From Blakeslea trispora (Eukaryota > Mucoromycota > Mucoromycetes > Mucorales > Choanephoraceae), in NCBI GenBank assembly GCA_025331445.1, contig JAIWNE010000003.1, positions 310,001-374,000 of the forward strand: 64,000 bases of DNA, read 5' to 3'. Shown piece after piece: positions 12,590-24,530 of this stretch (its first letter is position 1; each line of letters starts with the position of its first letter). The translations under genes and the position numbers were made by a program. Below the pieces are notes generated by a model that was not told the DNA's origin, ran no database searches, and saw only the letters and a program-made list of their open reading frames with translations.

Positions 12590-12982
12590 ATGACAATCAT
12601 TGGTAACTTGCCACTTTTAAGCCTCTTCTCAACTCAATCAAAGTCTGATCGTATTCGCAAGAGCATTGTTCCAATCTCTACTGCTATCAAGCGTCAACAA
12701 TTTTCATCATCGTCCAGTCGTGCTCTTCCCAAGTCGTCAACTTATCATCAACGTAGACAAGATGGTTCAAGTAGTGGCAGCACTCAAGCAAGAGCTAATG
12801 AGAGAGAGGTCGTTACTGAGAGCTCCATCATGGATAGTTTTCCAAGACCTAATTTGATGCCAACTCTCCACTTTTCATTATTTGGCTACCAATCACCTAC
12901 TGAAGACAACCAAACCAGACCTGCTGCTTCATCATGTAGTAATTGTTCTGGGCCACATTCAACTGACTTTTGCCCATGTTAG
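12590..12982 (+). CDS. Hypothetical 130-aa basic, Ser-rich protein with a Cys-containing tail
   Basis: A single-exon frame with a TATA-like element 60 bp upstream, an A-rich leader ending in AAA before ATG, and AATAAA about 140 bp after the stop (near 13116). The protein is rich in Ser, Arg and Gln (QQFSSSSSRALPKSSTYHQR). It ends with SCSNCSGPHSTDFCPC, a CxxC...CxC arrangement that could bind zinc but matches no family I know. There is no signal peptide or membrane segment. It stands alone between PLD and a gene-poor stretch. The flanking signals make a real gene more likely than chance; the function is unknown. Confidence 0.5.
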   Translation: MTIIGNLPLLSLFSTQSKSDRIRKSIVPISTAIKRQQFSSSSSRALPKSSTYHQRRQDGSSSGSTQARANEREVVTESSIMDSFPRPNLMPTLHFSLFGYQSPTEDNQTRPAASSCSNCSGPHSTDFCPC

Positions 12983-14529
12983 AGAAGGCTTTGAATTGTA
13001 TATACATACGCCTGCCAAGATATTTTATACATATACACCCTATTATTTATTCACTATTATCAACATTTGCTATTTTTTCTGGTCTAAAGAATACAGATAC
13101 TTTTTTCTTTGTAATAAACAATACCATCTTTAAATATGAAAACTTTTTCTTTACACGACATGACCTCATTCATCACTATGCTCAAATAAAAGGACATCCT
13201 GTGCAAGGATCCAAAGAAACAACCCTCTATTGAGCCTTGCATTATTCCGCAAAAGAGACGTTTTCTAATTATTCTTATACAATGAAAACCTTAAAATTGA
13301 AGAGAGTGATTACACAAAAGACACTAGATCAAATTTGTTTCCAGCTGTACTCACTCAGAAGCACTAACAATAATACTTGCATCTTTTTTCTTTCTTTTTC
13401 GAGACAATAAAAGCTATTCATTGAGACCAGTTCAACTAAGAGATATAATATACTTGGCAGCCCCAAGATGAGACTTCTTAAAAGTATATATTTGAACTTT
13501 ACAAGCTTCTTTGATCGTTGAGGATTATTTTGCTGTTTGTTGTCTTTGATTTCCACTTAAACACACATACTCTCCTTTTTGTCTTGCAAGAACAAGATTA
13601 TTTTGGTAGCCTTTTCTCCAGTTCTTCAACTGAAGCTATTGTCAACATAAACGCAATAAAATGCTTTTGGAGGTATAAAAAACGAGCTAAGAGTATGTTT
13701 GGTTTAGCCCAATTCATAGATGACAACAAGAGAGGTATTCACACCTTCTTCCAGGCAAATCCTCCTTTCCTTTTTGAGTGCACATGTAAACAGACATGAA
13801 TGTATTCTGAGTGTTTTATTGGTGCTTATTGATCATGTTCTTCTTGATCTTTAGTTGAACTATTAAAAAAGAAAGAAAAGCAAAAAGGATCAAGAGGCAG
13901 GAAGTGACAGGTTGAGAGTATGCCAAATTAAGACTTGCTTTTATGTCAGCACTCTTGTTGGTGAATCTAATTGGCTTATCGCCCCCTCCCCTGAGTGTGC
14001 ATAAATCGCTTCATGCACCTTTAGTGTAACAATTGCAAAAAATGGCACGTCTATAGTGAACCTTCAAAAAAAAAAAGCAAAAAGAGGCATATACCAAATG
14101 CGTCACCTTCAGTCCGTATAAAACTGCACAAGATGCAATGATCAGAATTTGATGGTTTTAGCATTGTTAGATTTGATATGCTTTTTGGTTGTGATGTTTC
14201 GAAAACATGATCGATTGTGTTGCATTTTGAACAAAGTAAGAAGCCATCTCAACATTTTCTTCTTCTTCAAAAGACTCTTCAATGGCTTCTTTGTTCAAGA
14301 AACCTTGCTAATATTCTTTTGCAATGTTGATAGGCTTCATCCAGACTAAAAGAAGTTTTTCTTTATCTGGGTTGTTAGCTTATCACCAAGCTTTGGTTTC
14401 AACTTTTGTGCAGATTTGGATTGTAGGCTATCGAGTTCTTTATCATAAACCAGATCTTTTCAATAGGTTGCAACTCGCAACGGTAAAGAGACGTTATTCC
14501 AAGCTTATGGTTAATTTTTTTTTTTTGCG
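12983..14529. other. Gene-poor AT-rich stretch
   Basis: Only short frames with no recognisable family. The first 150 bp include the probable polyadenylation signal of the preceding gene. Candidate frames at 13518-13799 and 14149-14349 are hydrophobic or low-complexity and have no supporting signals. The right edge runs into the transposase relic, so parts may be decayed mobile-element sequence. Confidence 0.45.
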
Positions 14530-15160
14530 ATATTGTAAAAGGCATAAGCAGGAGCAATATTCAAATCCTTTACCATCTTGAGAAGGGCTCTTTTTGTTGC
14601 TGCTAGTGCCCTACCTTCTACATCTAACGGTAAATAGCTATTTTCAGCCAATCACTGCTCAATCTCTTCTTTTTTGTTTGTCCTAGTAGGTACAGAATTG
14701 ACTCTGCGCTTGTGATAGGATACACCATCCACATGGATGATTAAGTTGTCACAAGGGGCAACTACTTGACATAAGTTCTCACACTTTTGGGCCGTAAAGT
14801 GCCCATGATAATCTGGGTTCGCCTTCTTACCATCATTTATGGTGGCTCGGGGGGGGGTTTGTATGATGATCTAGATGACAATAAGACTCATCTAAGAAGA
14901 CCTCATATTATATGGGCTCACAATTGTTATTTCAGTTTCGTAGCCATCTGTTGACATACATGTATCGATGATTGACGTTTTGAGGAGCATCGCATCCAAT
15001 GCTTCTTCTTTCGTTTTTCTTGTATTTGAGATCCAAGACATGAAGGTCACTCAAGAGAACTCGATAGGTAGCGTCTATCGTATTTAATTTTTTTATGCTT
15101 TTGATGGTGCTTGAGCAACCGATTCGGTTTTTGTTGATCTTGACAATTTCTTCATACATG
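14530..15160 (-). pseudogene. Decayed DDE transposase (Tc1/IS630-like, Mucoralean type)
   Basis: On the minus strand, consecutive blocks interrupted by stops and frameshifts read like one transposase. First comes KKNERRSIGCDAPQNVNHRY (15000-15070). Next is FLDESYCHLDHHTN (about 14875-14915), where DE would be the first catalytic acid. Then ANPDYHGHFTAQK, and LIIHVDGVSYHKRRV (about 14700-14755) with the second acid. Last is YLPLDVEGRALAATKRAL (about 14590-14640). In-frame stops separate the blocks, and a G-run (14848-14857) sits at one frameshift. I recognise the block order from transposases of Mucoralean fungi by memory only. No terminal inverted repeats were located. Confidence 0.6.
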
Positions 15161-18039
15161 CGACTTAGAAAATGTAAGTTTCATCACTAAATTTGCGAGA
15201 AACGAGGATTTCCTTTTTTTTTTTATTTGCAAAGATAAATGAGAAAGACGAGCGCTTTTCAACCATGGTACCCTCAACCCTGTACGCACATTCCTTATGG
15301 AACAGCTATGATAAAAAAAAAAGAAAGTCGATTTTCGGGGTGGAATATTTAATATATATCTTTAGTATAGAACTTCAAAGTTTAAAAGCAGTTCAAAAAC
15401 CACGAGTTCTCGCATCCGATGATATCAACATTTAGACTTATAAAAACTGCCTGGCATGAACCGGCGATAACTTCCCTTAGATTTATAAAGACGTATGATA
15501 GAGGATGCCTTAATAGCTTAGTCCTTTTGTCAAGGAGACAAGACGTGAATCGTAATCTTTGCAGATACTTTATCGATTTAATGAGGAGAGAGGTAAAGCC
15601 AAAAAAAACAATGGAGCAATTTCTAGTGCTTTATACACTTGCAGCATTCTCAATAATCTAATTTTCATACTATTCCTACTAAACTCATGTTTCAATATGT
15701 ATTGATGAAAGGCAATAGTGTCTCCATAAAGAAAACCAAAAAACTATACTTTTTAATTAAGCTTGCAACGACAGATACATCACTTTCTTCGGACAGCCAT
15801 TGCTTTTATAAGGATATTAGATATAGAGTTGTTGAGACTTTTCATATCAAAATAAGTAGTAGTTGTATTTGCAAAGACCATTTATTATTATACGAATATC
15901 TGAACAATGCTTAAGGATCCAAGGCAAGTTCATGAATCGAACGTCTTTGAAATGCTCTGGATTTTCTTAGTGACACATTAGATCAAGAACTCACAACACA
16001 CTTAGTTTGGTTAGATTCCAATAGATTCGATGACAAGCAACCTGGAGAAGAAAGATAATTCTTTTTGTTCGCCTGATCTTGACTGAATTTTAGCAAATTG
16101 CATGGAGCCTCCATTGACAAATACAGCAAATGAAAGAACTCCATTCATTGAATACTTGATACCTGTTTTCAAATATCGTAGTGCAACTTATCAATATAAA
16201 AAAATAAAGAGAACCAAATCAGGATATAGAAAGTTGAAGGAAATGAAACGATATGTTGCAAGAAAAACGGTTAGAGAAGGTTCTAAGAAACATTATGCAG
16301 CAAATTTGACTTGACGGATTAAATCGAAAACAGCGGCGATAAAGATAAATATTAATAACAAAAAAGTTGTAACATTCAAACAATTTTAGAAGCTCCCCGA
16401 ACTCTTGAGATTGGTTTGTATAGCATGCCTTCTCTCATCAAAGCCTTATGTAAATCGAGGCTGTTGATGTTAGCTTCTCTTACCTCATTTGGTTTTTCAA
16501 ATCATCGACTAGCTTTCATTTCATTCTTGATCATTTTGTTGGTCATGCATACTGCTATCCCTGGTTTCGGAATCTAGGCATTTTATTAAGTTTTGTTCTT
16601 ACTTTAAAGAGCAAACTAAATAACAAAGAAATTTAGGTCGGCGTAACACCAAAAAAGGTCTGCAGTGAACTGAGCTTTAATAATATTGTCATGAAAGCAG
16701 CCATGGTAAAAAGACTAGGGAATAGAGATTTGCATCATGCCTTTGAGTGGTCTTCTTATGAGCATTCAGTTACTAATCATATATCAACTCTCAAGACGCT
16801 GTTCTGAATTGGATATTGATGTAGAGAAGAAACAACACAACGTGATGCATATTGATATCCCTTCCCATGATTTCCAGTCGGGGTATGGACTCGCACCAAA
16901 TGGTTGTTCTGGAAAAATTGCTTTTCGAACCTTGTAAATTAGGGTCTTAATTGAACCTTAATCTTGCTCAACTTGAAAGAACCTGTTGATGAGCGCTATG
17001 TTGGTCTATTTCAATCTGAGTGTAGAGGCAAAACACATATAATAAGCTGAGTGCTCACTTTCGTATTGACTGCGCTTGTTTTTTGTCATCACTATAGACC
17101 CGCAACATACAAATCGTTCGTTGAAGTGATTGAACAATCCTAGTTTAGGAATTACAAAAAGAGAAAATCGTAATTGAAAATAAATTGGATAAATTAGACT
17201 TAGAAATGTCATCTGTACTGACTTTTTTTGTTTGTTGTACAAGGATGATGTGCGTACTCTTGGTAAACCCACAGCAGTGATCGGCGGCTCTATAAAATCT
17301 ATTTTGCGCAAAACGTGTGCTGTGAGAATTAACCCTCCTCCTAACTAAATTTATTCGGATTAGGAGAACAGATTCTTATATTTACTTGAGAACAAAGAAT
17401 TAGAATTTGATTGGGAAAATTCAAGCGTTACAACTTGTACAAGGGCCCTGTCAAGCAATAATGCGACTACAGTTCCTCTTTATTTCTGGGCGACAGAATT
17501 AGACCAGCTCATATCAGTGAAGCTTAGCATCGTGTTTAATTAGAAAGAGTATATCGCTTTGTTGTATTATGTCTGGTGGCAACAGATTTTCTGTCGCACA
17601 GTTACAATATAGTCTCTATAAATATCTAAAAAGTTGTAATAGATCACTATAAACTTATACAGTATATTGGCTAACTTTTTTCATTTTCTAGAAATGTTGG
17701 CGACTAAAAAACACGCTAGCACAAATCTATTATTGACTAGTTGTATTTTTCATTTTTCTTCTATTACTAAATGTAATGCTCCTAAGACACTTAATCTGTT
17801 GAGACACATAAAACCATGTTGTACAAGTGCGAATATACAATTCATGTTACTCAATCCATCTTTTAAGACTTTATGCATTAAATGCCAAAGACCGCCGATA
17901 CAATGGTGCAAAGTGTGACACCAGGATACTGACTATAGCCAATAACTCCGTGGAGTACCTAATAAATTGCAATCAAATTGAGGATGACATGATCATTAAC
18001 AACATCTTGACGGAAGTATTTCTGCGACCATCGAAATCA
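15161..18039. other. Gene-poor region, possible fragment of a Mucoralean repeated ORF at 16102-16314
   Basis: No complete gene is apparent in 2.9 kb. A plus-strand frame at 16102-16314 (70 aa, containing NERTPFIEYLIPVFKYRS) resembles in style the C-terminal pieces of lineage-expanded unknown proteins of Mucorales, but this rests on memory. The other frames are short and look random. The stretch between the transposase relic and GH45 is probably a graveyard of mobile sequence. Confidence 0.3.
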
Positions 18040-18048
18040 TATAAATAG
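18040..18048 (+). promoter_or_regulatory. TATA box of the GH45 endoglucanase gene
   Basis: TATAAATAG, 72 bp before the ATG at 18112, followed by a pyrimidine-rich CTTTTCAACACAATCC leader. This is a strong canonical core promoter, as expected for a highly expressed secreted enzyme. Confidence 0.7.
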
Positions 18049-18111
18049 AGCAACAGTGAACTACTATTTTCTTTTCAACACAATCCATCCTACCCATTCC
18101 TTTATAACAAA

Positions 18112-19225
18112 ATGAAGCTTACTGTTGCTATCGCCTCTATCGCTGTTGCCCTCGCTGTTAGCCAGACTGTCGAGGCCGCTGAATGTAGCAAGGTCTATGG
18201 TCAATGTGGTGGTAAGCTGATGAATAATATTAATGTTTGTCTTTTATTCATTTATTAACCCGATCTCTTATATTTCCTTAGGCGAAGGCTATAAGGGTCC
18301 TACTTGTTGTGAATCAGGCTCATACTGTAACAAAAACCCTGATAACAAATACTACTCTCAATGTCTTCCTGGCTGTAAGAACAAAGAAAATTTTGAAGCA
18401 AAACCATACAGATACTGACTTCTTATTAATTGTTTAGCTCAAAACAACAAATCTACTACCAAGAAGGCCCAGACCACTACTACCAAGAAAGCCCAAACCA
18501 CTACTACCAAGGCTGCTGCTACCACTACATCAGTCAAAACTTCTCCCAGTCCTTCTTCTCCCCCTCCTTCTTCTTCTGGCAACTACAAGCCCATTGCCGG
18601 TGGTGCCTCTGGTAATGGTAAAACTACTCGCTACTGGGATTGCTGTAAATCATCTTGTTCATGGCCCGGTAAGGCTTCAGTCTCTGCCCCTGTTGATGTC
18701 TGTGGCAAGAACGGTATCAGCTTATTAGATAGCAACGCACAAAGTGGCTGTAACGGTGGCCCAGGTTACATGTGTAACAACAACCAGCCTTGGGCTGTTA
18801 ATGATAACCTTGCTTATGGTTTTGCTGCCGCTTCTATTACTGGATCTAGCGAGTCTGCATGGTGCTGTAGCTGTTATGAACTTACTTTCACTTCAGGTCC
18901 TGTTAACGGAAAGAAGATGGTTGTTCAAGTGACTAACACTGGTGGTGATTTGGGTGCCAACCACTTTGATTTGCAATTGCCTGGTGGTGGTGTCGGTGTA
19001 TTCAATGGTTGTCAATCTCAATGGGGTACTCCTAGTGATGGTTGGGGTCAAAGATACGGTGGTGTCGGTTCTGTTTCTGAGTGTTCTACTCTTCCCTCTG
19101 CTCTCCAAGCCGGTTGTAAGTTCAGATTCAACTGGTTCAAGAACGCCGATAACCCAACAATGACCTTCAAGGAAGTTACATGTCCTGCCGAATTAACATC
19201 TCGCACAGGCTGTTCTAGACGTTAA
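18112..19225 (+). CDS. Secreted GH45 endo-beta-1,4-glucanase with N-terminal CBM1
   Basis: Model: join(18112..18211,18282..18374,18438..19225), 326 aa. A signal peptide of about 22 residues ([18 protein letters not shown]...) precedes a fungal CBM1 cellulose-binding module ([19 protein letters not shown], ending YYSQCLPG). A Thr/Lys/Ser/Pro linker with the repeat KKAQTTTT follows. The GH45 catalytic domain starts at [16 protein letters not shown]; its first Asp is the expected catalytic acid/base. The second is in [18 protein letters not shown], about residue 240. It ends with the family's ADNPTMTF...[11 protein letters not shown] pattern. The enzyme cleaves internal cellulose bonds outside the cell. 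CBM1 at the N-terminus, not the C-terminus, matches the Rhizopus/Mucor/Phycomyces endoglucanases. AATAAAAATC at about 19285 is a likely polyadenylation signal. Confidence 0.96.
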
Positions 19226-19730
19226 GTTGAATAACATTGTTATGTGTTGTCTTTTTTGTATATCATTTGAAGTTGTAATACAACAATAAAAATCATCTAT
19301 TACCCATATACAAATATTTTCAATCGAATACATGACAAACAGAATTAATTCAAGTGATTGTTCGCAAAGAACTGTCTTCCAATCTCACATTCATACTTTG
19401 CTGAAATCCTTTTATTTCTAAAGTTACATTGATAAAAACCGAGAATACAAGCGATGTTAGCAAGTGCTTTATTGCTGTTGATTAATCTAATTTAAGGCTC
19501 TATTATGATATCAATAAGATTATCAATAGGAGTGATTGAGTGCTTTGTGATAAAAACGCTTCTTGTTTTGAGTAGTTGTCCTTCATTGTAATTTATAATG
19601 TGTGTAGTTTTGTCTTGCTTTTTTTGAAAAGTGATTTTTGCCATCTTGGTTTATTCTTAAAAAAAAAAAATAACTAAATAAATTGAGCTGCTCGAACTAA
19701 ACTATTTGCTTCTTCTTGTCACTTGCATTC
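19226..19730. other. Intergenic region between convergent genes
   Basis: Holds the GH45 3' region and an A/T-rich tail. A T-run near 19618 and an A-run near 19660 flank the probable 3' ends of the two convergent transcripts. No other element is seen. Confidence 0.45.
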
Positions 19731-20133
19731 CTAACAAGAGCATTTCTTTGTGCAATCACATCCTACACCAGAACCACGACCTAGAAGAGAAAAGTTAATT
19801 AAAACCACAGTATACGTTTGTGTCTAATTAATACTGACAGCTACAGCTTTTGTGGTGCGAAAAGAAAACACGTGAATTATCGCCATATACTGGAGAGCCA
19901 ACAGTAAACTCATTTTCGTTTTGGTCAGAACTCTGAGTAGAAGAACCGCTAAAGGTACAATGAATTGGTGAAATACCAGTTTCTGCACACTGTGTATAGT
20001 GACGATGAGACATGCCTCTTTCGTTATCAGTAGCAATTGAACTTAATTCAGCATGACCATCAGAGGTAGTGTGAGCAATAATGTGTATTTCTTTTGTAGG
20101 AGAAGAATTCATGTTGGAGTTTTGAAGATTCAT
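19731..20133 (-). CDS. Possible small Cys-rich protein with a metallothionein-like tail
   Basis: An intron-containing model, complement(join(19731..19780,19846..20133 minus one ambiguous base)), gives about 112 aa. The frame starts MNLQNSNMNSSPTKEIHI and contains HAELSSIATDNERGMSHRHY. Unspliced it ends ...HHKSCSCQY at 19828. Using a GTAGCT donor (19844) and the TCTTCTAG acceptor (19781-19782) it ends instead in CRGSGVGCDCTKKCSC, a CxC-x3-CxC pattern like fungal metallothioneins. An alternative GTATTA donor gives a different short tail. An A-rich leader precedes the ATG. No family is assigned; donor choice is unresolved, so the end is uncertain. Confidence 0.4.
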
Positions 20134-22132
20134 TTGAGAAAGTAAGATTTGAAAAAGTGGTTATTTTTTTTTCGAGGAAAAAAAATGATTTTTATGCATT
20201 TTCGAAACAGGTTTTGATCTGATGATTTTTTAATCGAATCAACACGCAGCGATAAGTTCGAGAATCATAAACAATAGCCTCCTTGAGTAAGAATAACTGC
20301 CTATTTTTTTTCTCAAACCTATCTACATCATTGATAGTACCTGAAGTTCTGATTGGTGGTATTGTAAATATGAAACTTGCATAATTTTTTTCTTGTATAA
20401 AACATTATTTATGAAACAGCTTGACTTGTAAAAAGAAAAAGGCTTATTGGCATTATACTTTGTTGCGTGAAACAACTAAAGCCAAAGCTCACTACTTGTC
20501 GTAATACTTGGTCGATTTCCAGACTGTCTGTTTTTATATGGTAACATTAAGCAATACTTTTAGGATTTAATTCTTCATTGTAGTGTTGTGTATAGAATAT
20601 AGTAGGCATTCAAAATATTCCAATAGGAAAGTGACATATGGTGTATAATATCAGCTATTCAATACTAGCAGTCCTGTCTTTTATTTTGCTCTAAGATGAA
20701 AGAGAATCATCAAATCGTTCTGTTGCTTGCTGTTTTTATCCTTTGTCATCTCTTGCATAAAGAACACAGGTGAAGCTATGTACTTTGTATTGTTTTCTCT
20801 ACAGAGCAAATTAAGCCACCTATAGGTTCAATTCACAAGAGTATGAAGCAGGTATTCTTGTTGTCTTTAGGACATAATGCACATTTGGTATCAATTCAAA
20901 TAGCTTTATCGATTGAAAGAGGTCGAAAAGAAAGAAAAAGGTCCCCCAAACAGATATGGTTACAAATATTAGGTGCTTTTAAAATCAGCTAATACCAACA
21001 TAGTCAATCTAAATTCTAGGCTATATAGCAAATGCTTTTCTTCGTGCAACAAGGCATGGATAGCAAAAGAATGAAACTCATTGTGCTGTTCAAGTCAATT
21101 AAGCATGTTCAAAGTATTAGAAATGAAGCTGAGGTAGCTCAATAAAAAGTTAGTACCATCATCTTTATTTTTTAAAAAGTTTGCTTATAAAGTGCCCCAA
21201 CTCCTACGATGGTATTATACAGCAGGGTATTGTCCTCAAGAACGACGATATTGTAAGTGCTATCTGAGCCTCTACTATACTCTTGTAAATTTTTTCGTTT
21301 AAATAAAATGGCTCAAAGTTGCAGTATTGATGGTACAAGCTATTGTTTTCCAAACATTTAGCCTTCTTTACGTTGCCAATATGACAAGAGCTTATTGCTG
21401 AAATATTTCGACAGTAACTAGCAACTATTTTCAACATTTTAAGCGCCTAGATACATTAAGGTGCTACATCAGCATGTTTGATTAAAAGTAAGAAACGTTA
21501 AAACGCCAAAAAACCTTTATTTACAAAACACCTTTGTACTGTTCTTATGCATTATTCAGATTACATGAAACAATAACTTACAACGGCGCGGATGTCCCCA
21601 TCAATACTCGAGTTGTTATGGAAATCATACATTTGATTACTTGAAGAGAGACATTTCTAGTTGAACTAGCATCTTATGTTGCTGCTATATCTATCTAACT
21701 AGTTGATGAACTCTTGAGTATACATTTACGCTCTACCTTAAAAAAAAGTCATCTCAACTCTTGCCAAGCAACACCAAAACTGAAAAAAGAAAGAATTGCC
21801 GAATTCTTTACTTTAGACTATAGTTCTATGCTTACTGCTTGTCTATATACTTGATTCAAGTAATAAAACATTTAATATATGACGACATGAAAATCCTTTC
21901 TCCAAATTTGGATTGATTCATTTATTTCAAGCTTAGAAGGTGTAGGTTTTTTTTTTTTTTTTTTTTTTTGAAATGATCATCCTCTATGACGACAATCTCC
22001 GAAATGGTGAAGCCATTACGTTGTATGTTAATTAAAAGAGAGCCACCAAAATAGATTTTCCTTTTCTTCCTTTCTTCTTCTTTCAAAATATCCTTTCACA
22101 AGAAAAACAAAAATCTAACCCAATTTATCAGT
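20134..22132. other. Intergenic region, no gene seen
   Basis: Two kilobases of AT-rich sequence with only short frames. A T24-26 run at about 21946-21970 and the TTTTCCTTTTCTTCCTTTCTTC leader (22057-22082) lie before the EF-hand gene. No RNA gene or repeat pair was recognised. Confidence 0.45.
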
Positions 22133-22800
22133 ATGTCAAGCAAGCCCGAGTTATCAAGAAGTTCTTCTATCACAGAGGAGGAATTAAAGAGTCTCAAAGA
22201 GGGTAGCTATAATCATTGTTTGTCTGTTTTCTCGAGACTAACACGAATGTAGCTTTTGCATTGTACGACACTAATCATGACGGCTTCATCAAGTCAAGTC
22301 AATTTGGCGAAGTCCTCAAGAGCCTTAATATTGAACATGAAGACAAAAAGCTAAATGAGATTGTAAAGGGAGTCGACAAGAACCACGATGGTCGCATCGA
22401 TTTCAACGAGTTTGTTAATGCAATGACTCATTTCCTGACACCACAATACACTGATGAACCCGAGCAAGTTGAAAGCACAAACGATAACAAAAGCCGCACC
22501 CGAGACATTGCATCTAACAGACAAAAATCTAGAGAGCGTTACTCTCGCTGCATGAGTCGACACGAAACAGAAGAACTGAACATGTGCTTTTCTAAATTCG
22601 ATAAGAATGGTGATGGTCAAATTTCAGAAAATGAGCTGAGAGAAGTTATGAATGAATTAGGTGAAAAGCTATCGGAGCAGGAAATCAAAGACATGATGAG
22701 CGATGCTGACACAAACAATGATGGTTTTATTGACTTTAACGAATTTGCTGCACTTGCACCAAAACTAGGAGAACAGGACAAGCCAAAGCAGACCAAATAA
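22133..22800 (+). CDS. Calmodulin-like protein with four EF-hands
   Basis: Model: join(22133..22202,22253..22800), 205 aa. The 50-bp intron joins SLKE to AFALYD, matching the calmodulin EF1 entry helix. Four canonical calcium loops are visible: DTNHDGFIKSSQ, DKNHDGRIDFNE, DKNGDGQISENE and DTNNDGFIDFNE. A charged linker of about 50 residues (QVESTNDNKSRTRDIASNRQ) separates the two EF pairs, longer than the central helix of true calmodulin. It is therefore a calmodulin/centrin-like calcium sensor with an expanded linker, not orthologous calmodulin. All loop positions 1, 3, 5 and 12 keep acidic or Asn residues, so binding should be intact. The targets are unknown. The next gene begins only 118 bp downstream on the same strand. 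Confidence 0.9.
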
Positions 22801-22918
22801 AAATGAATTTTTGTGATACACGATAATAAAAAAAAAGGACCATATTTTTTTTTATATTCTAATTCCTTTTTCAATCTTTTTCTTTTACCTTTTTTTTTTT
22901 TTTTTTTTTTAATCGAGA

Positions 22919-24530
22919 ATGAGCAGAATATGGCATTCGTCATTGACATGCTTCTTGGTGACACTGCTTTCATGCTTTTCAATAGGAATCAGTTGTTGGC
23001 TTGAAACCAATGATCGAATACTTTCATCTTTAACAGCATTTAGTGAACATTTCTCTTTGTTCAAAATCCATTTATATTCTATCAAAACTAACCAAAATGT
23101 TTACCTGACGCTCGGACTGTGGCGGTACTGTATAATCAATCGACAAAACAACACCAATGTATGCTCACCGTCCAGGATAGACTTTGAAATTGGTAAGCCA
23201 TTATTCGATAGAATTTGATAATGGGTGCCAATGATATTATTTTACTCTAGATAATAGCGAAATGACCACAGTCATCAGCAATATCAACGACAATACACTA
23301 CTTGACCAAGACAGTCTATTGTCTTCCTCAGCCGCATCTCATTTCCGCTTTGTTCTCTTACTTTTGGCATCCTTGGGGACAATCATCTCTTTAATTATCA
23401 TTCTATTCCTGATTCCCGGGAAAACTAGGCGGAACTGGCAGAGGCGAGTCCTGTTTAGACTTGTTAGCTTAAAGAGCCTAATCGGTGCAACATTAACAGG
23501 TGTTGCGCTTGGTATCAGCTTGAGAAACTATAAAGGAAATATTAATTTCATCTGCTCTAATCTTTCCATCAACCAGAGTGGTTACATCTGTCAGAGTTAC
23601 ACATCAAGTACAGAAACTATATTACTTGGGGTCTCAATCGGTCTTTTTGTTCTCTGCGCCATACATAGTGCTATATGCTCTCTTACTCAGTTTTCATCGA
23701 CTGCTCCTTCCACTTTTCGAGCAAACAACAGCATCACCTCTTTCTTTGCTGAAAACCCAACAATGAACGAAAAGCCATCTAATCCACCCAACTCTCAGAC
23801 AATAAATGAAAACATACAAGACAGCTATATGGAGAAGCTAGAATCTCATTACAGTAATTCAACATCAGCAAATAATAGAGCCTCACTAAGACCGCCACCG
23901 CAAAGACAGCGATCAATAAAGATCAATAACAACCACGAAGCATCCACAGCCGAAACAGGCGTACAAAACCCTGCCCATTTAGGGTCCGAAAGGGATAGAC
24001 AATCCATAGACATAACTAGCGCTAATATACTTATACCACCTGCACCTCCTTTTGCTAATGGGGATAACAGACCATCTTTTAGCCCTGATTACCGTCCTCC
24101 AAGTTATGGATCTAGTCATACTTTTGGGGCCTTGCAAGGATATTATTTTGGAACAGATGATTCATCCCAGGCGTCGTCGTGCGTTGACCGAAAATGCAAG
24201 GCGGACTCTATTGGTGCAAACAGTAGTCACTTAATGGGTGTTTCAAGCTCTGCTGCCATGCAGTCAAACCATACTCTAGGAGGAGATTTGTTTTTAAATA
24301 GTCCTAATATGAAGCGAAATTCTTCCCCGTTTCGGTATCACAATAATTCTTCATTCAGCGGCGATGAAGATATAATCGATCTATACCACAGCACAGACAA
24401 TAATAACAGCATACGCTCCAGTATACCCTCTTCACAATTAATATCGAATTTTCCTCAAGACAATGACGGATTGTATAAACGCATTGATGATTATCGCCAA
24501 TATAAAGATAAAGGACAATCTAAAATGTAA
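22919..24530 (+). CDS. SUR7/PalI-type four-span plasma membrane protein
   Basis: Model: join(22919..23192,23251..24530), 517 aa. TM1 lies near the N-terminus (CFLVTLLSCFSIGISCWL). An extracellular loop carries LGLWRYC, the GLWxxC signature of the SUR7/PalI/claudin-like superfamily. Three more spans follow: FVLLLLASLGTIISLIIILF, the one around LIGATLTGVALGIS, and LLGVSIGLFVLCAIHSAI. The C-terminal ~330 residues are long, polar and Ser/Asn-rich, a cytoplasmic tail as in PalI/Rim9 proteins. Family members organise cortical domains or sense ambient pH. Which branch this belongs to cannot be decided by eye. The intron is 58 bp with GTAAGC and CTCTAG ends. Confidence 0.78.
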
